This document shows, one piece after another, positions 17,389 to 34,614 of a stretch of DNA of 64,000 nucleotides. A model generated the notes under the pieces. The model searched no databases and was not told the origin of the DNA. It saw only the letters and a list, made by a program, of their open reading frames with translations. Each line of letters opens with the position of its first letter. The first letter of the stretch is position 1. The position numbers were made by a program, and so were the translations under genes. This DNA is from Citrifermentans bremense (GTDB lineage Bacteria > Desulfobacterota > Desulfuromonadia > Geobacterales > Geobacteraceae), in NCBI RefSeq assembly GCF_014218275.1, contig NZ_AP023213.1, positions 3,662,501 to 3,726,500 of the forward strand, read 5' to 3'.

Positions 17389-17568
17389 TTACTCTTCGAC
17401 TCTTACCAGATGGGCCACCTTGGCGATCATGCCGCGGATCTCCGGGGTGTCCTGCAGGGTCACGGTCTTCTCACGCTTGGTGAGCCCCATGCCGAGCAGA
17501 CGGCCTTTCATTTTCTCGGACTGGCCGATGGCGCTCCGAACCAGGGTTATCTTCAGTTCTGCAGACAT
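17389..17568 (-). CDS. rpmD: 50S ribosomal protein L30
   Basis: A 59-residue protein: [20 protein letters not shown], then LGLTKREK-type [20 protein letters not shown]. The frame stays open much further upstream, but ATG 17568 is chosen because it matches the family start and an AAGGAG lies 6 bases upstream, in the 17-base gap after rpsE. Confidence 0.95.
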   Translation of the reverse strand: MSAELKITLVRSAIGQSEKMKGRLLGMGLTKREKTVTLQDTPEIRGMIAKVAHLVRVEE

Positions 17569-17585
17569 GTTCAACTCCTTAAATG

Positions 17586-18074
17586 CTATTCGGTGATGCC
17601 GCGACGCGCCATCAGCTCTTCCGCAGTCTTGAGACGGGAGAGACCCGCGAATGCGGCCTTGACCACGTTGTGCGGGTTGTTGGAGCCCAGGCACTTGGCA
17701 AGGATGTTGTGCAGACCTGCCGACTCGAATACCGCGCGGGCGGCGCCGCCTGCGATGACACCGGTACCCGGGGAAGCGGGCATCATGAGAACCTTGCCCG
17801 CGCCGAAGCAGCCGAGGATCTCGAACGGGATGGTCTGGCCGGCCACGATGGGAACCTTGATCAGGTTCTTCTTGGCCTGCTCGACCCCTTTGCGGATCGC
17901 TTCCGGCACTTCGTTGGCCTTGCCCAGGCCGTAGCCCACGCAGCCGTTACCGTCGCCTACCACCACGAGGGCGGAGAAGCTGAACCTGCGGCCACCCTTC
18001 ACCACCTTGGCTACGCGGCTGATGTGGACGACCCTATCGGTAAGATTCATTTCACTGGCATTGATCTTAAGCAA
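17586..18074 (-). CDS. rpsE: 30S ribosomal protein S5
   Basis: Decoding-site protein that helps translational fidelity. Seen: the double-stranded RNA-binding part with [20 protein letters not shown], the [18 protein letters not shown] loop, and [15 protein letters not shown]. The length of 162 is normal. The start is TTG 18074 after AGGAGG. Confidence 0.97.
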   Translation of the reverse strand: MLKINASEMNLTDRVVHISRVAKVVKGGRRFSFSALVVVGDGNGCVGYGLGKANEVPEAIRKGVEQAKKNLIKVPIVAGQTIPFEILGCFGAGKVLMMPASPGTGVIAGGAARAVFESAGLHNILAKCLGSNNPHNVVKAAFAGLSRLKTAEELMARRGITE

Positions 18075-18095
18075 ACTAATTCCTCCTTACCTGCC

Positions 18096-18464
18096 CTAGA
18101 AGGACAGACCGTTTTCGCGTGCGGCGTCAGCCAGAGCTTTGATCCTACCGTGGTAGAGGAAGCCGTTGCGGTCGAAGACCACCGCGGTGATTTCCTTCTC
18201 CAGGGCCTTCTTGGCAATCGCGGCGCCCACCTTGGCGGCAGCTTCGATGTTGCCGGTGTAGCTGAGCCCCTCGGCAACGTCGCCCACCAGGGTGGAGGCC
18301 GAGGCGAGGGTTGCGCCGGTGGTGTCGTCGATCAACTGAGCGTATATGTGGCGTGCACTCTTGAAGACGTTCAGTCTCGGGCGTGCCGGCGATCCGGTTA
18401 TTTTCTTCCTGACCCTGGTCTGTCTCTTAAGACGAGCTACCTGTTTTTGGGCTAAAGAACTCAA
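18096..18464 (-). CDS. rplR: 50S ribosomal protein L18
   Basis: Binds 5S rRNA in the central protuberance. Seen: [20 protein letters not shown] near the start, [15 protein letters not shown], and the C-terminal [21 protein letters not shown] start at TTG 18464 (122 residues, usual size), with AAGGAG 8 bases upstream; extension to 18482 adds six residues not found in the family. Confidence 0.96.
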   Translation of the reverse strand: MSSLAQKQVARLKRQTRVRKKITGSPARPRLNVFKSARHIYAQLIDDTTGATLASASTLVGDVAEGLSYTGNIEAAAKVGAAIAKKALEKEITAVVFDRNGFLYHGRIKALADAARENGLSF

Positions 18465-18485
18465 GGCACTTCTCCTTAGCAATTG

Positions 18486-19025
18486 CTATTTTTTACCGGT
18501 TTTGCCGGCTTTTCTCAGAATCGTTTCGTCAGCGTACTTCACACCCTTGCCCTTGTACGGCTCGGGCGGACGGAACGCGCGGATCTTGGCGGCGGTCTCG
18601 CCGACCATCTCCTTGTCGATGCCCATGACCTTCAGCTTGGTCATCTTCTCCACCTCGACGGTGATGCCTGCCGGAAGCTCGAAGTTGACCGGGTGCGAGA
18701 AGCCCAGGGCCAGGTTCAGCACGTTGCCCTTCACCTCGGCGCGGTAACCGACGCCGTTGATCTCGAGCAGCGTCTCGAACCCTTTGGAGACGCCGACCAC
18801 CATGTTGTTGATCAGGGTCCTGGTCAGGCCGTGGGCCGAGCGGGACTTGATGGTGTCGTCGTTCCTGTTCACCGTGATCGCCTGCGCGGTCACGTCGACG
18901 GAGACGCCTTCCCCGATGCTGCGGGCGAGTTTCCCTTTCGGGCCCTCCACCTTGATCTCAGGGGCGTTGTATATGACTTTCACCCCCGCGGGAATCGCGA
19001 TGGGAAGTTTTCCTATTCTAGACAT
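18486..19025 (-). CDS. rplF: 50S ribosomal protein L6
   Basis: Large-subunit protein at the base of the factor-binding stalk. Two L6 repeats are visible: [18 protein letters not shown], then the second with [20 protein letters not shown]; the C terminus has [19 protein letters not shown]. The length of 179 is typical. Spc-operon position between rpsH and rplR. Confidence 0.98.
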   Translation of the reverse strand: MSRIGKLPIAIPAGVKVIYNAPEIKVEGPKGKLARSIGEGVSVDVTAQAITVNRNDDTIKSRSAHGLTRTLINNMVVGVSKGFETLLEINGVGYRAEVKGNVLNLALGFSHPVNFELPAGITVEVEKMTKLKVMGIDKEMVGETAAKIRAFRPPEPYKGKGVKYADETILRKAGKTGKK

Positions 19026-19049
19026 GCAAAGCTCCTTAAAGCGAAATGA

Positions 19050-19448
19050 CTACCAGACCGTGCAGAGAACTTCTCCGCCGATGCCCATTTCACGGGCGGT
19101 CTTGTCGGTTACCAGCCCCTTCGAAGTCGAGAGGATGGCTACGCCCAGTCCGTTCTTCACCTGCTTGATCTTGTCGGAGTTGACATAGACCCGGCCGCCC
19201 GGCTTGCTGATCCTCTTGATCTCGTTGATGACCGGTTCCTTCTCGTCGATGAACTTGAGGTAAACCCGCAGGATACCCTGCTTGTTGTCCGCGATCACCT
19301 TGAAGTTCTTGATGAACCCTTCGGCGCGCAGCACCGTGGCGAGGCTCACCTTGAGGTTCGACGAGGGAATGTCAACTTTCTGGTGTTTTGCCATACCAGC
19401 GTTCCTGATTCTGGTCAGCATGTCGGTAACTGGATCTGTCATGCACAT
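19050..19448 (-). CDS. rpsH: 30S ribosomal protein S8
   Basis: Binds helix 21 of 16S rRNA; in E. coli it represses the spc operon. Seen: [19 protein letters not shown] at the start and [20 protein letters not shown] at the end. ATG 19448 is best placed behind GAGGAG (8 bases); a second ATG two codons on is the usual family start. 132 residues. Confidence 0.97.
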   Translation of the reverse strand: MCMTDPVTDMLTRIRNAGMAKHQKVDIPSSNLKVSLATVLRAEGFIKNFKVIADNKQGILRVYLKFIDEKEPVINEIKRISKPGGRVYVNSDKIKQVKNGLGVAILSTSKGLVTDKTAREMGIGGEVLCTVW

Positions 19449-19482
19449 ACAAACTACTCCTCTTTCCTAAATCGGAATCTTT

Positions 19483-19668
19483 TTACCAACTGGACTTTAT
19501 CACACCGGGAATCTGACCGAGGTTGGACAGCTTCCTCAGGCAGATCCTGCACATGTCAAATTTCCGGTAGTAAGCTCTGGGGCGGCCGCACAAAGGGCAG
19601 CGATTACGCTCGCGCACCTTGAACTTGTTCCCTCTCTGAGCCTTTATGATCATAGATGTCTTAGCCAC
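19483..19668 (-). CDS. rpsN: 30S ribosomal protein S14, type Z
   Basis: The short 61-residue zinc-binding form. C24, C27, C40 and C43 make the two CxxC pairs ([21 protein letters not shown]). It lies between rplE and rpsH as expected. No long C- paralogue is in the window. Confidence 0.97.
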   Translation of the reverse strand: MAKTSMIIKAQRGNKFKVRERNRCPLCGRPRAYYRKFDMCRICLRKLSNLGQIPGVIKSSW

Positions 19669-19688
19669 GGAGTTCCTCCAAACCTGTA

Positions 19689-20228
19689 TTAGTTCCTGAA
19701 CGGCAGACCCATCAGCTTGAGCAGGGCTTTCCCCTCAGCGTCGGTCTTTGCCGTGGTCACGATCGTGATATTGAGGCCCTTGATCTTGTCGACCTTGTCG
19801 TAATCGATCTCGGGGAAGATCAACTGCTCCTTGACGCCCAGGGAGTAGTTACCCTTGCCGTCGAAGGCCTTGCCGGAGATCCCCTTGAAGTCGCGGACGC
19901 GCGGCAGCGATACGCTAACCAGGCGGTCGAGGAACTCGTACATCTTCTCGCGGCGCAACGTCACGGCGCAGCCGATAGGCATCCCCTGGCGCAGTTTGAA
20001 GCCCGCGATGGACTTCTTCGCCTTGGTGATGACCGGGCGCTGCCCCGTGATGGCGGCCAGTTCCTCTGCTGCGGAGTCCAGGATCTTGACGTTCTGGATC
20101 GCCTCGCCGAGGCCCATGTTGACCACGATCTTCACCAGCTTGGGGACTTCCATGATGTTCTTGTAATTCTGGTCCTTCATGAGGGCCGGAACCATCTCTT
20201 TATTGTAAAGCTCAGCTAGCCGTGCCAT
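19689..20228 (-). CDS. rplE: 50S ribosomal protein L5
   Basis: 5S rRNA-binding protein of the central protuberance; contacts the P-site tRNA and S13. Seen: [18 protein letters not shown] (~25-42), [20 protein letters not shown] and [20 protein letters not shown]. 179 residues, normal length. Confidence 0.98.
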   Translation of the reverse strand: MARLAELYNKEMVPALMKDQNYKNIMEVPKLVKIVVNMGLGEAIQNVKILDSAAEELAAITGQRPVITKAKKSIAGFKLRQGMPIGCAVTLRREKMYEFLDRLVSVSLPRVRDFKGISGKAFDGKGNYSLGVKEQLIFPEIDYDKVDKIKGLNITIVTTAKTDAEGKALLKLMGLPFRN

Positions 20229-20242
20229 TGCAATCCTCCAAA

Positions 20243-20569
20243 CTATTTATCGAAAGACTCGCCGCATTTTACGCAGCAGCGCGCCTTCTTACCGTCTTCG
20301 AGTACGGTGGTTTTGGTCCTGACCGGCTTGTTGCACTTCCCGCAGAGCAGCATGACGTTGGAGATGTGCACCGGAGCTTCCTTCTCCAGGATGCCCCCCT
20401 GCTCGGACCCGCGGGGCTTCTGGTGGCGCTTGACCACGTTGACCCCTTCGACGATGACCCCGTCCTTCTTGGGATGGATGGAGATCACCTTGCCGCTTTT
20501 GGAGCGGTCCTTGCCCGCGATGACCACGACGGTGTCGTTTTTCTTTACATGTAATTTTTTGCCCAGCAT
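20243..20569 (-). CDS. rplX: 50S ribosomal protein L24
   Basis: Assembly-initiator protein at the tunnel exit. A KOW motif lies at residues ~11-40 ([18 protein letters not shown]). The C-terminal half carries CGKCNKP and CVKCGES, a CxxC...CxxC pair that may bind zinc. 108 residues. Start ATG 20569, order rplN-rplX-rplE. Confidence 0.97.
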
Positions 20570-20591
20570 CTCTTATTCTCCAGGATCTTGT

Positions 20592-20960
20592 CTAAAGTAC
20601 CTCGGGGGCGAGGGATATGATCTTCATGAACTTCTTGGCGCGAAGTTCCCTGGCGACCGGCCCGAAGATACGAGTGCCGACCGGCTCCTTGGCGTTGTTG
20701 ATGACCACGCCGGAGTTGGTGTCGAAACGGATGTAGGAGCCGTCAGGACGTCCCACAGCCTTGGCGGTGCGCACCACGACAGCCTTCACCACGTCACCCT
20801 TTTTCACCTTCGAATTGGGGAGAGCTTCCTTCACGGAAGCGACGATGATGTCGCCAATCCCGGCGTAACGGCGCTTGGAGCCGCCGAGCACTTTAATGCA
20901 AAAGAGCTTCTTCGCGCCGGAGTTGTCCGCCACGTCCAATAGTGTCTGCATCTGAATCAT
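20592..20960 (-). CDS. rplN: 50S ribosomal protein L14
   Basis: Intersubunit protein, also the docking site for ribosome silencing factor. Seen: [36 protein letters not shown], and [13 protein letters not shown] near the end. 122 residues, the invariant length. Start ATG 20960. Confidence 0.98.
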
Positions 20961-20981
20961 TGTTTAACTCCCGGCGAGCCC

Positions 20982-21239
20982 TTAACCCTTGGACTCGATA
21001 ATCTGTCTGATTTTCCAGCGCTTGTCCTTGGAAAGCGGACGAGTCTCTACGATGAGGACGCGGTCGCCGATCTTCGCGGCATTGTCCATGTCGTGCGCCT
21101 TGTACTTGGCGGAGCGCTTGATGTACTTGTTGTAGACGGGGTGCTTCACCAGACGGTCGACTTTCACTACCGCGGTCTTGTCCATCTTGTCGCTGACGAC
21201 CACACCGACCTGAGTTTTCCTGTTGCCTCTTTCGCTCAT
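20982..21239 (-). CDS. rpsQ: 30S ribosomal protein S17
   Basis: OB-fold 16S-binding protein. Seen: [20 protein letters not shown] at the start, [13 protein letters not shown] in the middle, and [20 protein letters not shown] at the end. 85 residues. Position rpmC-rpsQ-rplN as usual. Confidence 0.98.
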   Translation of the reverse strand: MSERGNRKTQVGVVVSDKMDKTAVVKVDRLVKHPVYNKYIKRSAKYKAHDMDNAAKIGDRVLIVETRPLSKDKRWKIRQIIESKG

Positions 21240-21248
21240 ATATATCTC

Positions 21249-21437
21249 TTAGCCTCTCTTTTCACGGAGTATGGTCTTCACGCGGGCGATGTCCTTCCTC
21301 AGGTTGGAAACCTTGGAAGTGTTTTCCAGCCGCCCGGTGTGAAGCTGAAACTTCACGTTGAAGAGTTCCTTGGTCAGCTCCGTGCCTTTGGCTTCGAGCT
21401 CAGCAGCCGTCGCTTTTTTCAGTTCGTTAGCCTTCAT
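21249..21437 (-). CDS. rpmC: 50S ribosomal protein L29
   Basis: Small helical protein at the tunnel exit, near the SRP and trigger factor site. 62 residues: [17 protein letters not shown] then [19 protein letters not shown] and a basic end. Its first 11 bases overlap the end of rplP in another frame, implying coupling. Confidence 0.97.
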   Translation of the reverse strand: MKANELKKATAAELEAKGTELTKELFNVKFQLHTGRLENTSKVSNLRKDIARVKTILREKRG

Positions 21438-21849
21438 TGATTTCCGTCCTTGTGATGAACTTGCTGGCTACGGGGAGCTTGTGCGCCGCGAGCCTGAACG
21501 CCTCGCGCGCTACTTCCTCGCTGACCCCTTCCATCTCGTAAAGGATCCTGCCCGGCTTGATGACGCAAACCCAGGAGTCCGGGGAGCCTTTCCCCTTACC
21601 CATACGGGTCTCGGCAGGTTTCGAGGTGAGCGGTTTGTCCGGGAAAATACGGATCCAGATCTTGCCACCCCTCTTGATGTAACGGGTCATAGCGATACGG
21701 GCAGCTTCGATCTGGCGGGAGTCCAGCCAGCCGCACTCGGTGGCCTGCAGGCCGAAGTCGCCGAAGGCGAGCTCAACGCCGCGCTGCGGAGTACCGGTCA
21801 TGCGCCCCTTCATCTGCTTTCTATACTTAACTTTCTTGGGCATTAACAT
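21427..21849 (-). CDS. rplP: 50S ribosomal protein L16
   Basis: A-site region large-subunit protein. Seen: [17 protein letters not shown] at the start, [19 protein letters not shown], and [20 protein letters not shown]. 140 residues. Start ATG 21849 (family MLMPKK start), with AGGAG about 10 bases upstream. Overlaps rpmC by 11 bases. Confidence 0.97.
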   Translation of the reverse strand: MLMPKKVKYRKQMKGRMTGTPQRGVELAFGDFGLQATECGWLDSRQIEAARIAMTRYIKRGGKIWIRIFPDKPLTSKPAETRMGKGKGSPDSWVCVIKPGRILYEMEGVSEEVAREAFRLAAHKLPVASKFITRTEINEG

Positions 21850-21867
21850 CGCAAAAAACTCCTGTTC

Positions 21868-22503
21868 CTATTTTTTAGCGGAGAGCACTTCACCCTTGAA
21901 GAGGAGCACTTTTACGCCGATGATCCCGTAGGTGGTCTTCGCCTCGGCGAAGCCGTAATCGATGTCCGCGCGCAACGTGTGCAGCGGCACCCTCCCCTCG
22001 CGGTACCATTCCGTCCTGGACATCTCTGCGCCGCCCAGACGGCCCGAGCAGGTAATCCTGATCCCTTTGGCGCCGAACTTGAGCGTCGAGGTGACGCTCT
22101 TTTTCATGGCACGGCGGAACGCGATACGGCGCTCCAGCTGCATGGCCACGTTCTCGGCGACGAGCTGTGCGTCCAGCTCGGGCTTCCTGACTTCCTGTAT
22201 GTTAAGGTAGACCTCTTTGTCGGTGAGCTTGGCCAGCTCCTTCTTCAGGGTCTCGACCTCGGAGCCCTTCTTACCGATGATGAGGCCCGGACGGGCGGTG
22301 TAGATATTTATCTTCGCCTTGCCCGCAGCGCGCTCGATCTCGATCTTGGAGACGCCGGAATGATACAGCCTTTTTTTAAGGAAATTGCGCAGCTTCAGAT
22401 CTTCGTGAAGAAGCTTTGCATAATCTTTTTCCGCGTACCATTTCGAATCCCAGGTTTTAATAACCCCGAGTCTGAACCCGATAGGATTTACTTTCTGACC
22501 CAA
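21868..22503 (-). CDS. rpsC: 30S ribosomal protein S3
   Basis: mRNA-entry protein with helicase activity in the 30S head. KH domain at ~40-110 with [21 protein letters not shown]-terminal S3 domain with [20 protein letters not shown]. The frame is open far upstream (to 22668, inside rplV), but the real start is TTG 22503: it gives the conserved [12 protein letters not shown] start, has GGAGG 7 bases upstream, and yields the usual 211 residues. Confidence 0.97.
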   Translation of the reverse strand: MGQKVNPIGFRLGVIKTWDSKWYAEKDYAKLLHEDLKLRNFLKKRLYHSGVSKIEIERAAGKAKINIYTARPGLIIGKKGSEVETLKKELAKLTDKEVYLNIQEVRKPELDAQLVAENVAMQLERRIAFRRAMKKSVTSTLKFGAKGIRITCSGRLGGAEMSRTEWYREGRVPLHTLRADIDYGFAEAKTTYGIIGVKVLLFKGEVLSAKK

Positions 22504-22525
22504 AACATCACCTCCGACCCGTTTC

Positions 22526-22861
22526 TTATTTCTTTTCCGCAAGGACCACGGTAATGTGGCTCGTCGGTTTTCTGATCTTGCTGGCCCGGCCCATGGCGCG
22601 GGGGGTGAAGCGCTTAAGTACTGCGCCGCCGTCGACGAAAATCGTCTTGACGAAGAGTTTGTCCACATCGGAGCAACCCTTCTGCTCGGCGTTGGCCACG
22701 GCAGAGGAGAGGAGCTTCGAGATGAGCTTCGCCGACGGTTGCGGCGAAAAACGCAGAGTGTTCAGCGCAGTCTGAATGCCCTTGCCCCTGACGAGATCCA
22801 CGACCAGGCGTGTCTTTCTCGGAGAGAGGCGGACAGAGGATAATTTAGCCGATGATTCCAT
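22526..22861 (-). CDS. rplV: 50S ribosomal protein L22
   Basis: Tunnel protein whose beta hairpin lines the constriction. Seen: [20 protein letters not shown] near residue 10, and the hairpin region [20 protein letters not shown] at ~75-95, before [13 protein letters not shown]. 111 residues. Confidence 0.98.
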   Translation of the reverse strand: MESSAKLSSVRLSPRKTRLVVDLVRGKGIQTALNTLRFSPQPSAKLISKLLSSAVANAEQKGCSDVDKLFVKTIFVDGGAVLKRFTPRAMGRASKIRKPTSHITVVLAEKK

Positions 22862-22882
22862 TACAAAACTCCTTTAGGGACC

Positions 22883-23164
22883 TTACTTCTTCTTGAGCTT
22901 GCTCTTCTTGTCAGCAGCGTGGCCGTAGAAGGTCCTGGTGGGTGAGAACTCGCCCATCTTGTGGCCGACCATGTTCTCGGTGACGAACACAGGGATGAAC
23001 TTCTTGCCGTTGTGCACCGCGAAGGTGAGTCCGATGAACTCGGGGATGATGGTCGAGCGACGCGACCAGGTCTTGATCACCTTCTTGCTGCCGGCCTGTT
23101 CTGCCTGGGCTTTCGCTTCCAGATGTCCGTCGACGAAAGGCCCCTTCTTTATAGATCTTGCCAT
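22883..23164 (-). CDS. rpsS: 30S ribosomal protein S19
   Basis: Head protein paired with S13. Seen: [17 protein letters not shown] at the start, [20 protein letters not shown], and [19 protein letters not shown]. 93 residues. Order rplB-rpsS-rplV as usual. Confidence 0.98.
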
Positions 23165-23190
23165 CTTTTAAAATCCTCTATCCAGATGAT

Positions 23191-24015
23191 TTATTTGGTG
23201 CGTTTCTTCACGATGAACGGGGTGGAACGCTTGTTGGTGCGCGTCTTGTAACCCTTCGTCGGGATACCCCACGGGGTTACCGGGTGACGGCCACCGGAGG
23301 TCCTGCCCTCGCCACCGCCGTGCGGGTGGTCGACCGGGTTCATCGCGACGCCCCTTACGTGGGGGCGTACGCCGAGCCAGCGGGAGCGGCCCGCCTTGCC
23401 GATGGAGACGTTCTCGTGATCCACGTTGCCCACCTGGCCGATGGTCGCCTTGCAGTCCATCAGGATCATGCGGACTTCGCCGGAGGGGAGCTTCACCTGG
23501 CCGTACTTCCCTTCTTTGGCCATGAGCTGTGCGAAGGTGCCGGCGGAGCGCGCAAGCTGTGCGCCCTTGCCGATCTTCAGCTCGATGTTGTGAATGATAG
23601 TACCCAGCGGGATGCACCTGATGGGGAGCGCGTTGCCCGGCTTGATGTCGGCCTGCTCGCTGGAGATAACGGCGTCACCCACTTTCAGGGAAAGCGGAGC
23701 CAGAATGTAGCGCTTCTCGCCGTCTGCGTAGTTAAGAAGAGCGATGCGCGCGCTGCGGCACGGATCGTACTCGATGCTGGCGACCTTGGCCGGGATGTCG
23801 GTCTTGTCACGGCGGAAGTCGATAATCCTGTACTTCTGCTTGTGACCACCACCGACGTTCCTGGAAGTGATGCGGCCATTCGAGTTCCTGCCGCCGCTTT
23901 TCTTGAGGTTTTCAACGAGGGACCTCTCGGGCTTGCAGGCAGTGATCTCCTCGAAGGTCGAGCAGGTCTGCGCCCTTCTACCCGGAGAAGTAGGTTTGTA
24001 AGTTTTTATAGCCAT
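23191..24015 (-). CDS. rplB: 50S ribosomal protein L2
   Basis: Core large-subunit protein needed for subunit joining and peptidyl transfer. Seen: [14 protein letters not shown] near the start and the near-invariant [18 protein letters not shown] in the C-terminal domain, with the conserved His of the PDHPHGG-type loop. 274 residues. S10 operon position. Confidence 0.98.
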   Translation of the reverse strand: MAIKTYKPTSPGRRAQTCSTFEEITACKPERSLVENLKKSGGRNSNGRITSRNVGGGHKQKYRIIDFRRDKTDIPAKVASIEYDPCRSARIALLNYADGEKRYILAPLSLKVGDAVISSEQADIKPGNALPIRCIPLGTIIHNIELKIGKGAQLARSAGTFAQLMAKEGKYGQVKLPSGEVRMILMDCKATIGQVGNVDHENVSIGKAGRSRWLGVRPHVRGVAMNPVDHPHGGGEGRTSGGRHPVTPWGIPTKGYKTRTNKRSTPFIVKKRTK

Positions 24016-24038
24016 TATCTAAATCCCCACAGATATTT

Positions 24039-24323
24039 TTATGCTTCGAAGAAATCTACGTTGGAACCCTCTTTCAGGGTGACGTACGCCTTCTTCCAGT
24101 TAGAACGCTTGCCGATGCCCTTGGCGGTGCGCTTGGTTTTGCCGGCCACGTTGACGGTGTTGACGGCGGAAACCTGCGCGTTGAAGAGCTTCTCGACGGC
24201 CGCCTTGATCTCTATCTTGTTGGCCGCGCCGTTCACCACGAAAGCGACGACGTTCTTGTCGTCTTTCTCTACCGTGGTCTTCTCAGTGATGAGAGGTTTC
24301 TTTATGACGTCATAAATGTTCAT
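24039..24323 (-). CDS. rplW: 50S ribosomal protein L23
   Basis: Tunnel-exit docking site for SRP and trigger factor. Seen: [19 protein letters not shown] at the start and [20 protein letters not shown] near 58-77. 94 residues. Its ATG overlaps the rplD stop by four bases. Confidence 0.97.
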
Positions 24324-24943
24324 GACTGTAATGCTCCTTCAACACGACGAACGGCTGCCTCGGTAAAGACGACGCTCTGGTATTTCATAATGTCGAAAAT
24401 ATTGAGACCTTCAGGACCCAGCACCTTGACGTGTTTCACATTGCGGGCGGACAGTTCTAAAGTGGGAGTCGCAGTATCAGTGATAACGAGCGTCTTGTCA
24501 AGGTTAAAAGCAGTTAGTACCTCAACAAATGCCTTTGTCTTGATGGAGGGAAGCTCCAAGCTGTTCACCACGGTGATTGCGTCCTTCTTGTAGAGCATCG
24601 AAAGAGCGCTTCTCAGCGCGGCCTTCCTCGCCTTCTTGTTCATGGAGAGGTTGTAGTCTTTCGGCTGCGGACCGAAGGCGACGCCGCCGCCCGGGTACTG
24701 GGGAGCCCTGCGGCAACCCTGGCGGGCCTGGCCGGTTCCCTTCTGCTTGAACGGCTTCTTGCCGGAACCTGCCACCAGGGCGCGGTTCTTGACGGCAACG
24801 GTACCCTGCCTGCGGTTAGCGAGCTGGATCTTTACGGCCTCGTGGATCAGGTACTCGCGGACGTCGTCGTTGAAGACTGCGTCGTCGAGCTCGATCTCAC
24901 CGACCTTTGCTTTCTTGATGTCAAATACGTCTAGCTTTGCCAT
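24320..24943 (-). CDS. rplD: 50S ribosomal protein L4
   Basis: Tunnel protein; in E. coli it also represses the S10 operon. Seen: the extended loop [18 protein letters not shown] (~58-75), then [20 protein letters not shown]. 207 residues. Overlaps rplW by 4 bases. Confidence 0.97.
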
Positions 24944-24961
24944 AACTATCTCCAGCCCCCG

Positions 24962-25597
24962 TTATTTCTTCGCCTTGACGGAGTCCTTGATCAGGACAAC
25001 GCCGTTGGCGGAACCGGGGATCGCTCCACCGAGCAGAATCAGATTGTCAGCAGCGTCAACGCGAACCACCTTGAGGCGCTGCACGGTCACCTTCTCGTTA
25101 CCGAGCTGGCCCGGCATCTTCTTGTTCTTGAAAACCCTGGAGGGGGTCGCGGAGCAGCCGATGGAGCCCGGAGCACGGTGGAAACGGGAGCCGTGGCTCG
25201 ACCGTCCGCCTTTGAAGCCCCAGCGCTTGATGACGCCGGCAAAACCCTTACCGATGGAGGTGCCGGTCACGTCGACCAGGTCGCCTTCCTCGAAAACCGC
25301 AGCCTCAATCACGTCGCCCAGGTTGTAGGCGTCGGTGTCGTCCATGCGCAGTTCGCGGTAGTGGGTGAACACGCCCGCGCCGGCACCCTTGCAGTGCCCG
25401 ACCTGTGCTGCGTTAGCCCTGGAGGCTTCCTTCGCTCCGAAACCGACCTGTATGGCGGAGTAGCCGTCCTTTGCCACGCTCTTCTTCTGGACGACGACGC
25501 ACGGCCCAGCCTCGACGACGGTAACAGCGATGCGTCTGCCGTCTTCGGCGAATATCTGGGTCATCCCCAGCTTTTTCCCAATCAATCCCTTATTCAT
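24962..25597 (-). CDS. rplC: 50S ribosomal protein L3
   Basis: Assembly-initiating large-subunit protein; its loop reaches the peptidyl-transferase centre. Seen: [19 protein letters not shown] at the start and the [20 protein letters not shown] loop near 138-157, where the Gln methylated in E. coli would lie. 211 residues. Confidence 0.97.
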   Translation of the reverse strand: MNKGLIGKKLGMTQIFAEDGRRIAVTVVEAGPCVVVQKKSVAKDGYSAIQVGFGAKEASRANAAQVGHCKGAGAGVFTHYRELRMDDTDAYNLGDVIEAAVFEEGDLVDVTGTSIGKGFAGVIKRWGFKGGRSSHGSRFHRAPGSIGCSATPSRVFKNKKMPGQLGNEKVTVQRLKVVRVDAADNLILLGGAIPGSANGVVLIKDSVKAKK

Positions 25598-25618
25598 GGT
25601 CGACTTCCTATCCTTGTA

Positions 25619-25927
<309 letters not shown>

Positions 25928-25968
25928 CTCTTCCTCGTGATGAAACAAGTTTTCAGTTTACAGCCGAA

Positions 25969-26005
25969 GTTTCCGGCAGGACCGCACAGGCGGCCCGCCG
26001 GAAAC
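25969..26005 (-). promoter_or_regulatory. long hairpin between tuf1 and rpsJ
   Basis: On the minus strand a 9-bp stem (25997-26005 with 25969-25977) continues into a 7-pair inner stem around a CTGT loop. There is one bulge and one G-U pair. No T-run follows, so it is not a simple terminator. It may be a partial attenuator, a processing site, or an S10-operon leader element. Confidence 0.6.
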
Positions 26006-26034
26006 CGGGATGAAAACCGTATGTTTTTCTGTTC

Positions 26035-27225
26035 TTATTCGATGATGGAGGCTACAACACCTGCGCCGACGGTACGGCCGCCTTCGCGGATTGCGAAACG
26101 CAGACCTTCGTCCATCGCGATCGGGGTGATCAGGTTGACGGTCACCGAGACGTTGTCGCCCGGCATGACCATCTCTACGCCAGCCTCGAGGTCAACCACG
26201 CCGGTCACGTCGGTGGTCCTGAAGTAGAACTGCGGACGGTAGCCGTTGAAGAACGGGGTGTGGCGGCCGCCTTCCTCTTTGGAGAGGATGTAGGCTTCTG
26301 CCTTGAACTTGGTGTGCGGGGTGATGGAACCCGGCTTGGCCAGAACCTGGCCGCGCTCGATCTCTTCACGCTTCACGCCGCGGAGCAGTGCGCCGATGTT
26401 GTCGCCTGCGCGGCCTTCGTCGAGGAGCTTACGGAACATCTCGACGCCGGTTACGGTGGTCTTGGTGGTGGCTTTCATGCCGACGATCTCGACCTCTTCG
26501 CCGACCTTCACGATCCCGCGCTCTACACGACCGGTTGCGACGGTACCGCGACCGGAGATGGAGAACACGTCCTCGACCGGCATCAGGAAGGGCTTGTCGA
26601 TGGCGCGCTGCGGCTCCGGGATGTAGGTGTCGACAGCTTCCATCAGCTTCATGATGGCCTGCTCGCCCAGCTCGCCCTGGTCACCTTCAAGCCCTTTCAG
26701 AGCGGAACCCTTGATGATGGGGATATCGTCGCCCGGGAAGTCGTAGGAGGAGAGAAGTTCGCGAACTTCCAGCTCGACCAGCTCGAGGAGTTCCTCGTCG
26801 TCCACCATGTCGGCCTTGTTCAGGAACACGACGATGTAGGGGACGCCGACCTGACGTGCGAGCAGGATGTGCTCGCGGGTCTGCGGCATCGGGCCGTCTG
26901 CTGCGGAAACGACCAGGATGGCGCCGTCCATCTGCGCTGCACCGGTGATCATGTTCTTTACGTAGTCGGCGTGACCCGGGCAGTCGACGTGAGCGTAGTG
27001 ACGCTTGTCGGTCTCGTACTCGACGTGGGCGGTAGCGATGGTGATACCACGCTCGCGCTCTTCCGGTGCGTTGTCGATCTGGTCGAACGCCTTGAACTCG
27101 GCCTGGCCCTTGCCTGCGAGCACCTTGGTGATCGCTGCGGTCAGGGTGGTCTTGCCGTGGTCGACGTGACCGATGGTGCCGATGTTAACGTGCGGCTTGG
27201 TTCTTTCAAATTTAGCTTTTGCCAT
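26035..27225 (-). CDS. tuf1: elongation factor Tu, copy 1
   Basis: GTPase that carries aminoacyl-tRNA to the ribosome. G motifs: [11 protein letters not shown] (residues 18-28), DCPGHADY (~81), NKADMVDD (~136), SALKGLEG (~174). 396 residues. Last gene of the str part, 33 bases after fusA. The protein is identical to the second copy at 42508-43698 although about 30 bases differ, all silent. Confidence 0.99.
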   Translation of the reverse strand: MAKAKFERTKPHVNIGTIGHVDHGKTTLTAAITKVLAGKGQAEFKAFDQIDNAPEERERGITIATAHVEYETDKRHYAHVDCPGHADYVKNMITGAAQMDGAILVVSAADGPMPQTREHILLARQVGVPYIVVFLNKADMVDDEELLELVELEVRELLSSYDFPGDDIPIIKGSALKGLEGDQGELGEQAIMKLMEAVDTYIPEPQRAIDKPFLMPVEDVFSISGRGTVATGRVERGIVKVGEEVEIVGMKATTKTTVTGVEMFRKLLDEGRAGDNIGALLRGVKREEIERGQVLAKPGSITPHTKFKAEAYILSKEEGGRHTPFFNGYRPQFYFRTTDVTGVVDLEAGVEMVMPGDNVSVTVNLITPIAMDEGLRFAIREGGRTVGAGVVASIIE

Positions 27226-27258
27226 TTCGGAATCCTCCTCGATAGGGAAATTGAATAA

Positions 27259-29337
<2,079 letters not shown>

Positions 29338-29388
29338 TTACTATCTCCTTCGAGTTGCTCTCTAAGCCTTAATGTGTGCCGCCGAAAG

Positions 29389-29859
29389 CTACCAGCGGTA
29401 GTGGGCGAAGGCGCGGTTCGCCTCTGCCATCTTGTGGGTGTCCTCGCGCTTCTTCACCGCGGAGCCGCGGTTGTTGTACGCGTCAAGGATCTCACCAGCC
29501 AGCTTGTCGGTAACAGTCTTCTCGCTCCTGGCGTTGGAGTACTTCACCAGCCAGCGCATCGCCAGGGAGACGCGACGCTCGGGACGCACCTCGACCGGCA
29601 CCTGGTAGGTGGAACCGCCGACCCTGCGGGACTTGACTTCGAGCATCGGCTTGATGTTGTCCAGGCACTTCTTGAGCACCTTGACCGGCTCTTCACCGGC
29701 CTTGCCGGCAGCGATTTCCATCGCCCCGTAAAGGGCCTTCTCTGCGGTCGACTTCTTGCCGTCCAGCATGATTATATTGATGAGCTTGGCAACTACCCTA
29801 TCCGCATATTTAGGATCTGGAAGAATTACCCGCTTGGCTACTTCTCTTCTTCTTGGCAT
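29389..29859 (-). CDS. rpsG: 30S ribosomal protein S7
   Basis: Head assembly initiator and, in E. coli, str-operon repressor. Seen: [20 protein letters not shown] at the start, [19 protein letters not shown] (~80-98), and a C-terminal [13 protein letters not shown] helix. 156 residues. Between rpsL and fusA. Confidence 0.98.
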   Translation of the reverse strand: MPRRREVAKRVILPDPKYADRVVAKLINIIMLDGKKSTAEKALYGAMEIAAGKAGEEPVKVLKKCLDNIKPMLEVKSRRVGGSTYQVPVEVRPERRVSLAMRWLVKYSNARSEKTVTDKLAGEILDAYNNRGSAVKKREDTHKMAEANRAFAHYRW

Positions 29860-29882
29860 GTCAAACCTCTCACTTTAATCGG

Positions 29883-30254
29883 TTACTTGGGTCTTTTGGC
29901 CCCGTACTTCGAACGACTCTTCATCCGACCCTTGACGCCGACAGAGTCGAGCGTGCCGCGGACGATGTGGTAACGAACACCCGGAAGGTCCTTGACCCTG
30001 CCGCCCCTGATCAGAACGACGGAGTGCTCCTGGAGGTTGTGACCAACACCCGGAATGTAGGAGGTCACCTCAACGCCGTTGGTAAGCCTTACCCTCGCAA
30101 CCTTGCGGAGTGCGGAGTTCGGTTTCTTCGGGGTTGTGGTGTAAACCCTGGTGCAAACGCCCCTCTTCTGCGGGCAGCTCCTGAGTGCCGGAGCAGTGGA
30201 TTTATCACCCTTTGACTCCCGACCATGACGAATAAGCTGATTAATAGTTGGCAT
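29883..30254 (-). CDS. rpsL: 30S ribosomal protein S12
   Basis: Decoding-centre protein. Both conserved loops are wild-type in appearance: [18 protein letters not shown] (Lys region near 43) and [18 protein letters not shown] (near 85-102), the sites where streptomycin-resistance changes usually fall. 123 residues. First gene of the str operon, behind a strong promoter. Confidence 0.99.
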   Translation of the reverse strand: MPTINQLIRHGRESKGDKSTAPALRSCPQKRGVCTRVYTTTPKKPNSALRKVARVRLTNGVEVTSYIPGVGHNLQEHSVVLIRGGRVKDLPGVRYHIVRGTLDSVGVKGRMKSRSKYGAKRPK

Positions 30255-30311
30255 ACATTCCTCTCACGCAATTCTTCCCGCAAGGGAGATGGTCTCCCGG
30301 CGGAAGCGACG

Positions 30312-30340
30312 AAAATAACAGCGCATACGGCGCTTGTCAA
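30312..30340 (-). promoter_or_regulatory. str operon promoter
   Basis: On the minus strand TTGACA (30335-30340) and TATTTT (30312-30317) are 17 bases apart. A 6-bp GGGAGA/TCTCCC hairpin (30284-30298) sits in the ~50-base leader before rpsL. With no other strong promoter seen between here and 10.9 kb, it may drive the whole str-S10-spc-alpha run. Confidence 0.8.
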
Positions 30341-30350
30341 GTTTTATTTT

Positions 30351-30406
30351 GAAAAAAGTGAGAAATCGGTCGGAGGATTCAGGGGAACCCCTCTTCCTCC
30401 GACCGA
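30351..30406 (-). terminator. terminator of the rpoBC operon
   Basis: A perfect 11-bp stem (30396-30406 with 30366-30376) encloses a second AGGGG/CCCCT hairpin. On the minus strand a T-rich stretch follows, including six T at 30352-30357. It begins 10 bases after the rpoC stop and abuts the str promoter. Confidence 0.85.
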
Positions 30407-30415
30407 GCATTCAGG

Positions 30416-34564
<4,149 letters not shown>

Positions 34565-34614
34565 AGTATATTCCTCCTTAGCAGTAGGAGTTACGTAATC
34601 AGTTGAGAGCGTTC

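Noticed and set aside
22504-22668. 55 extra N-terminal residues on rpsC
   Set aside because: The extension lies inside rplV and does not resemble S3; TTG 22503 has a strong ribosome-binding site and gives the family start.
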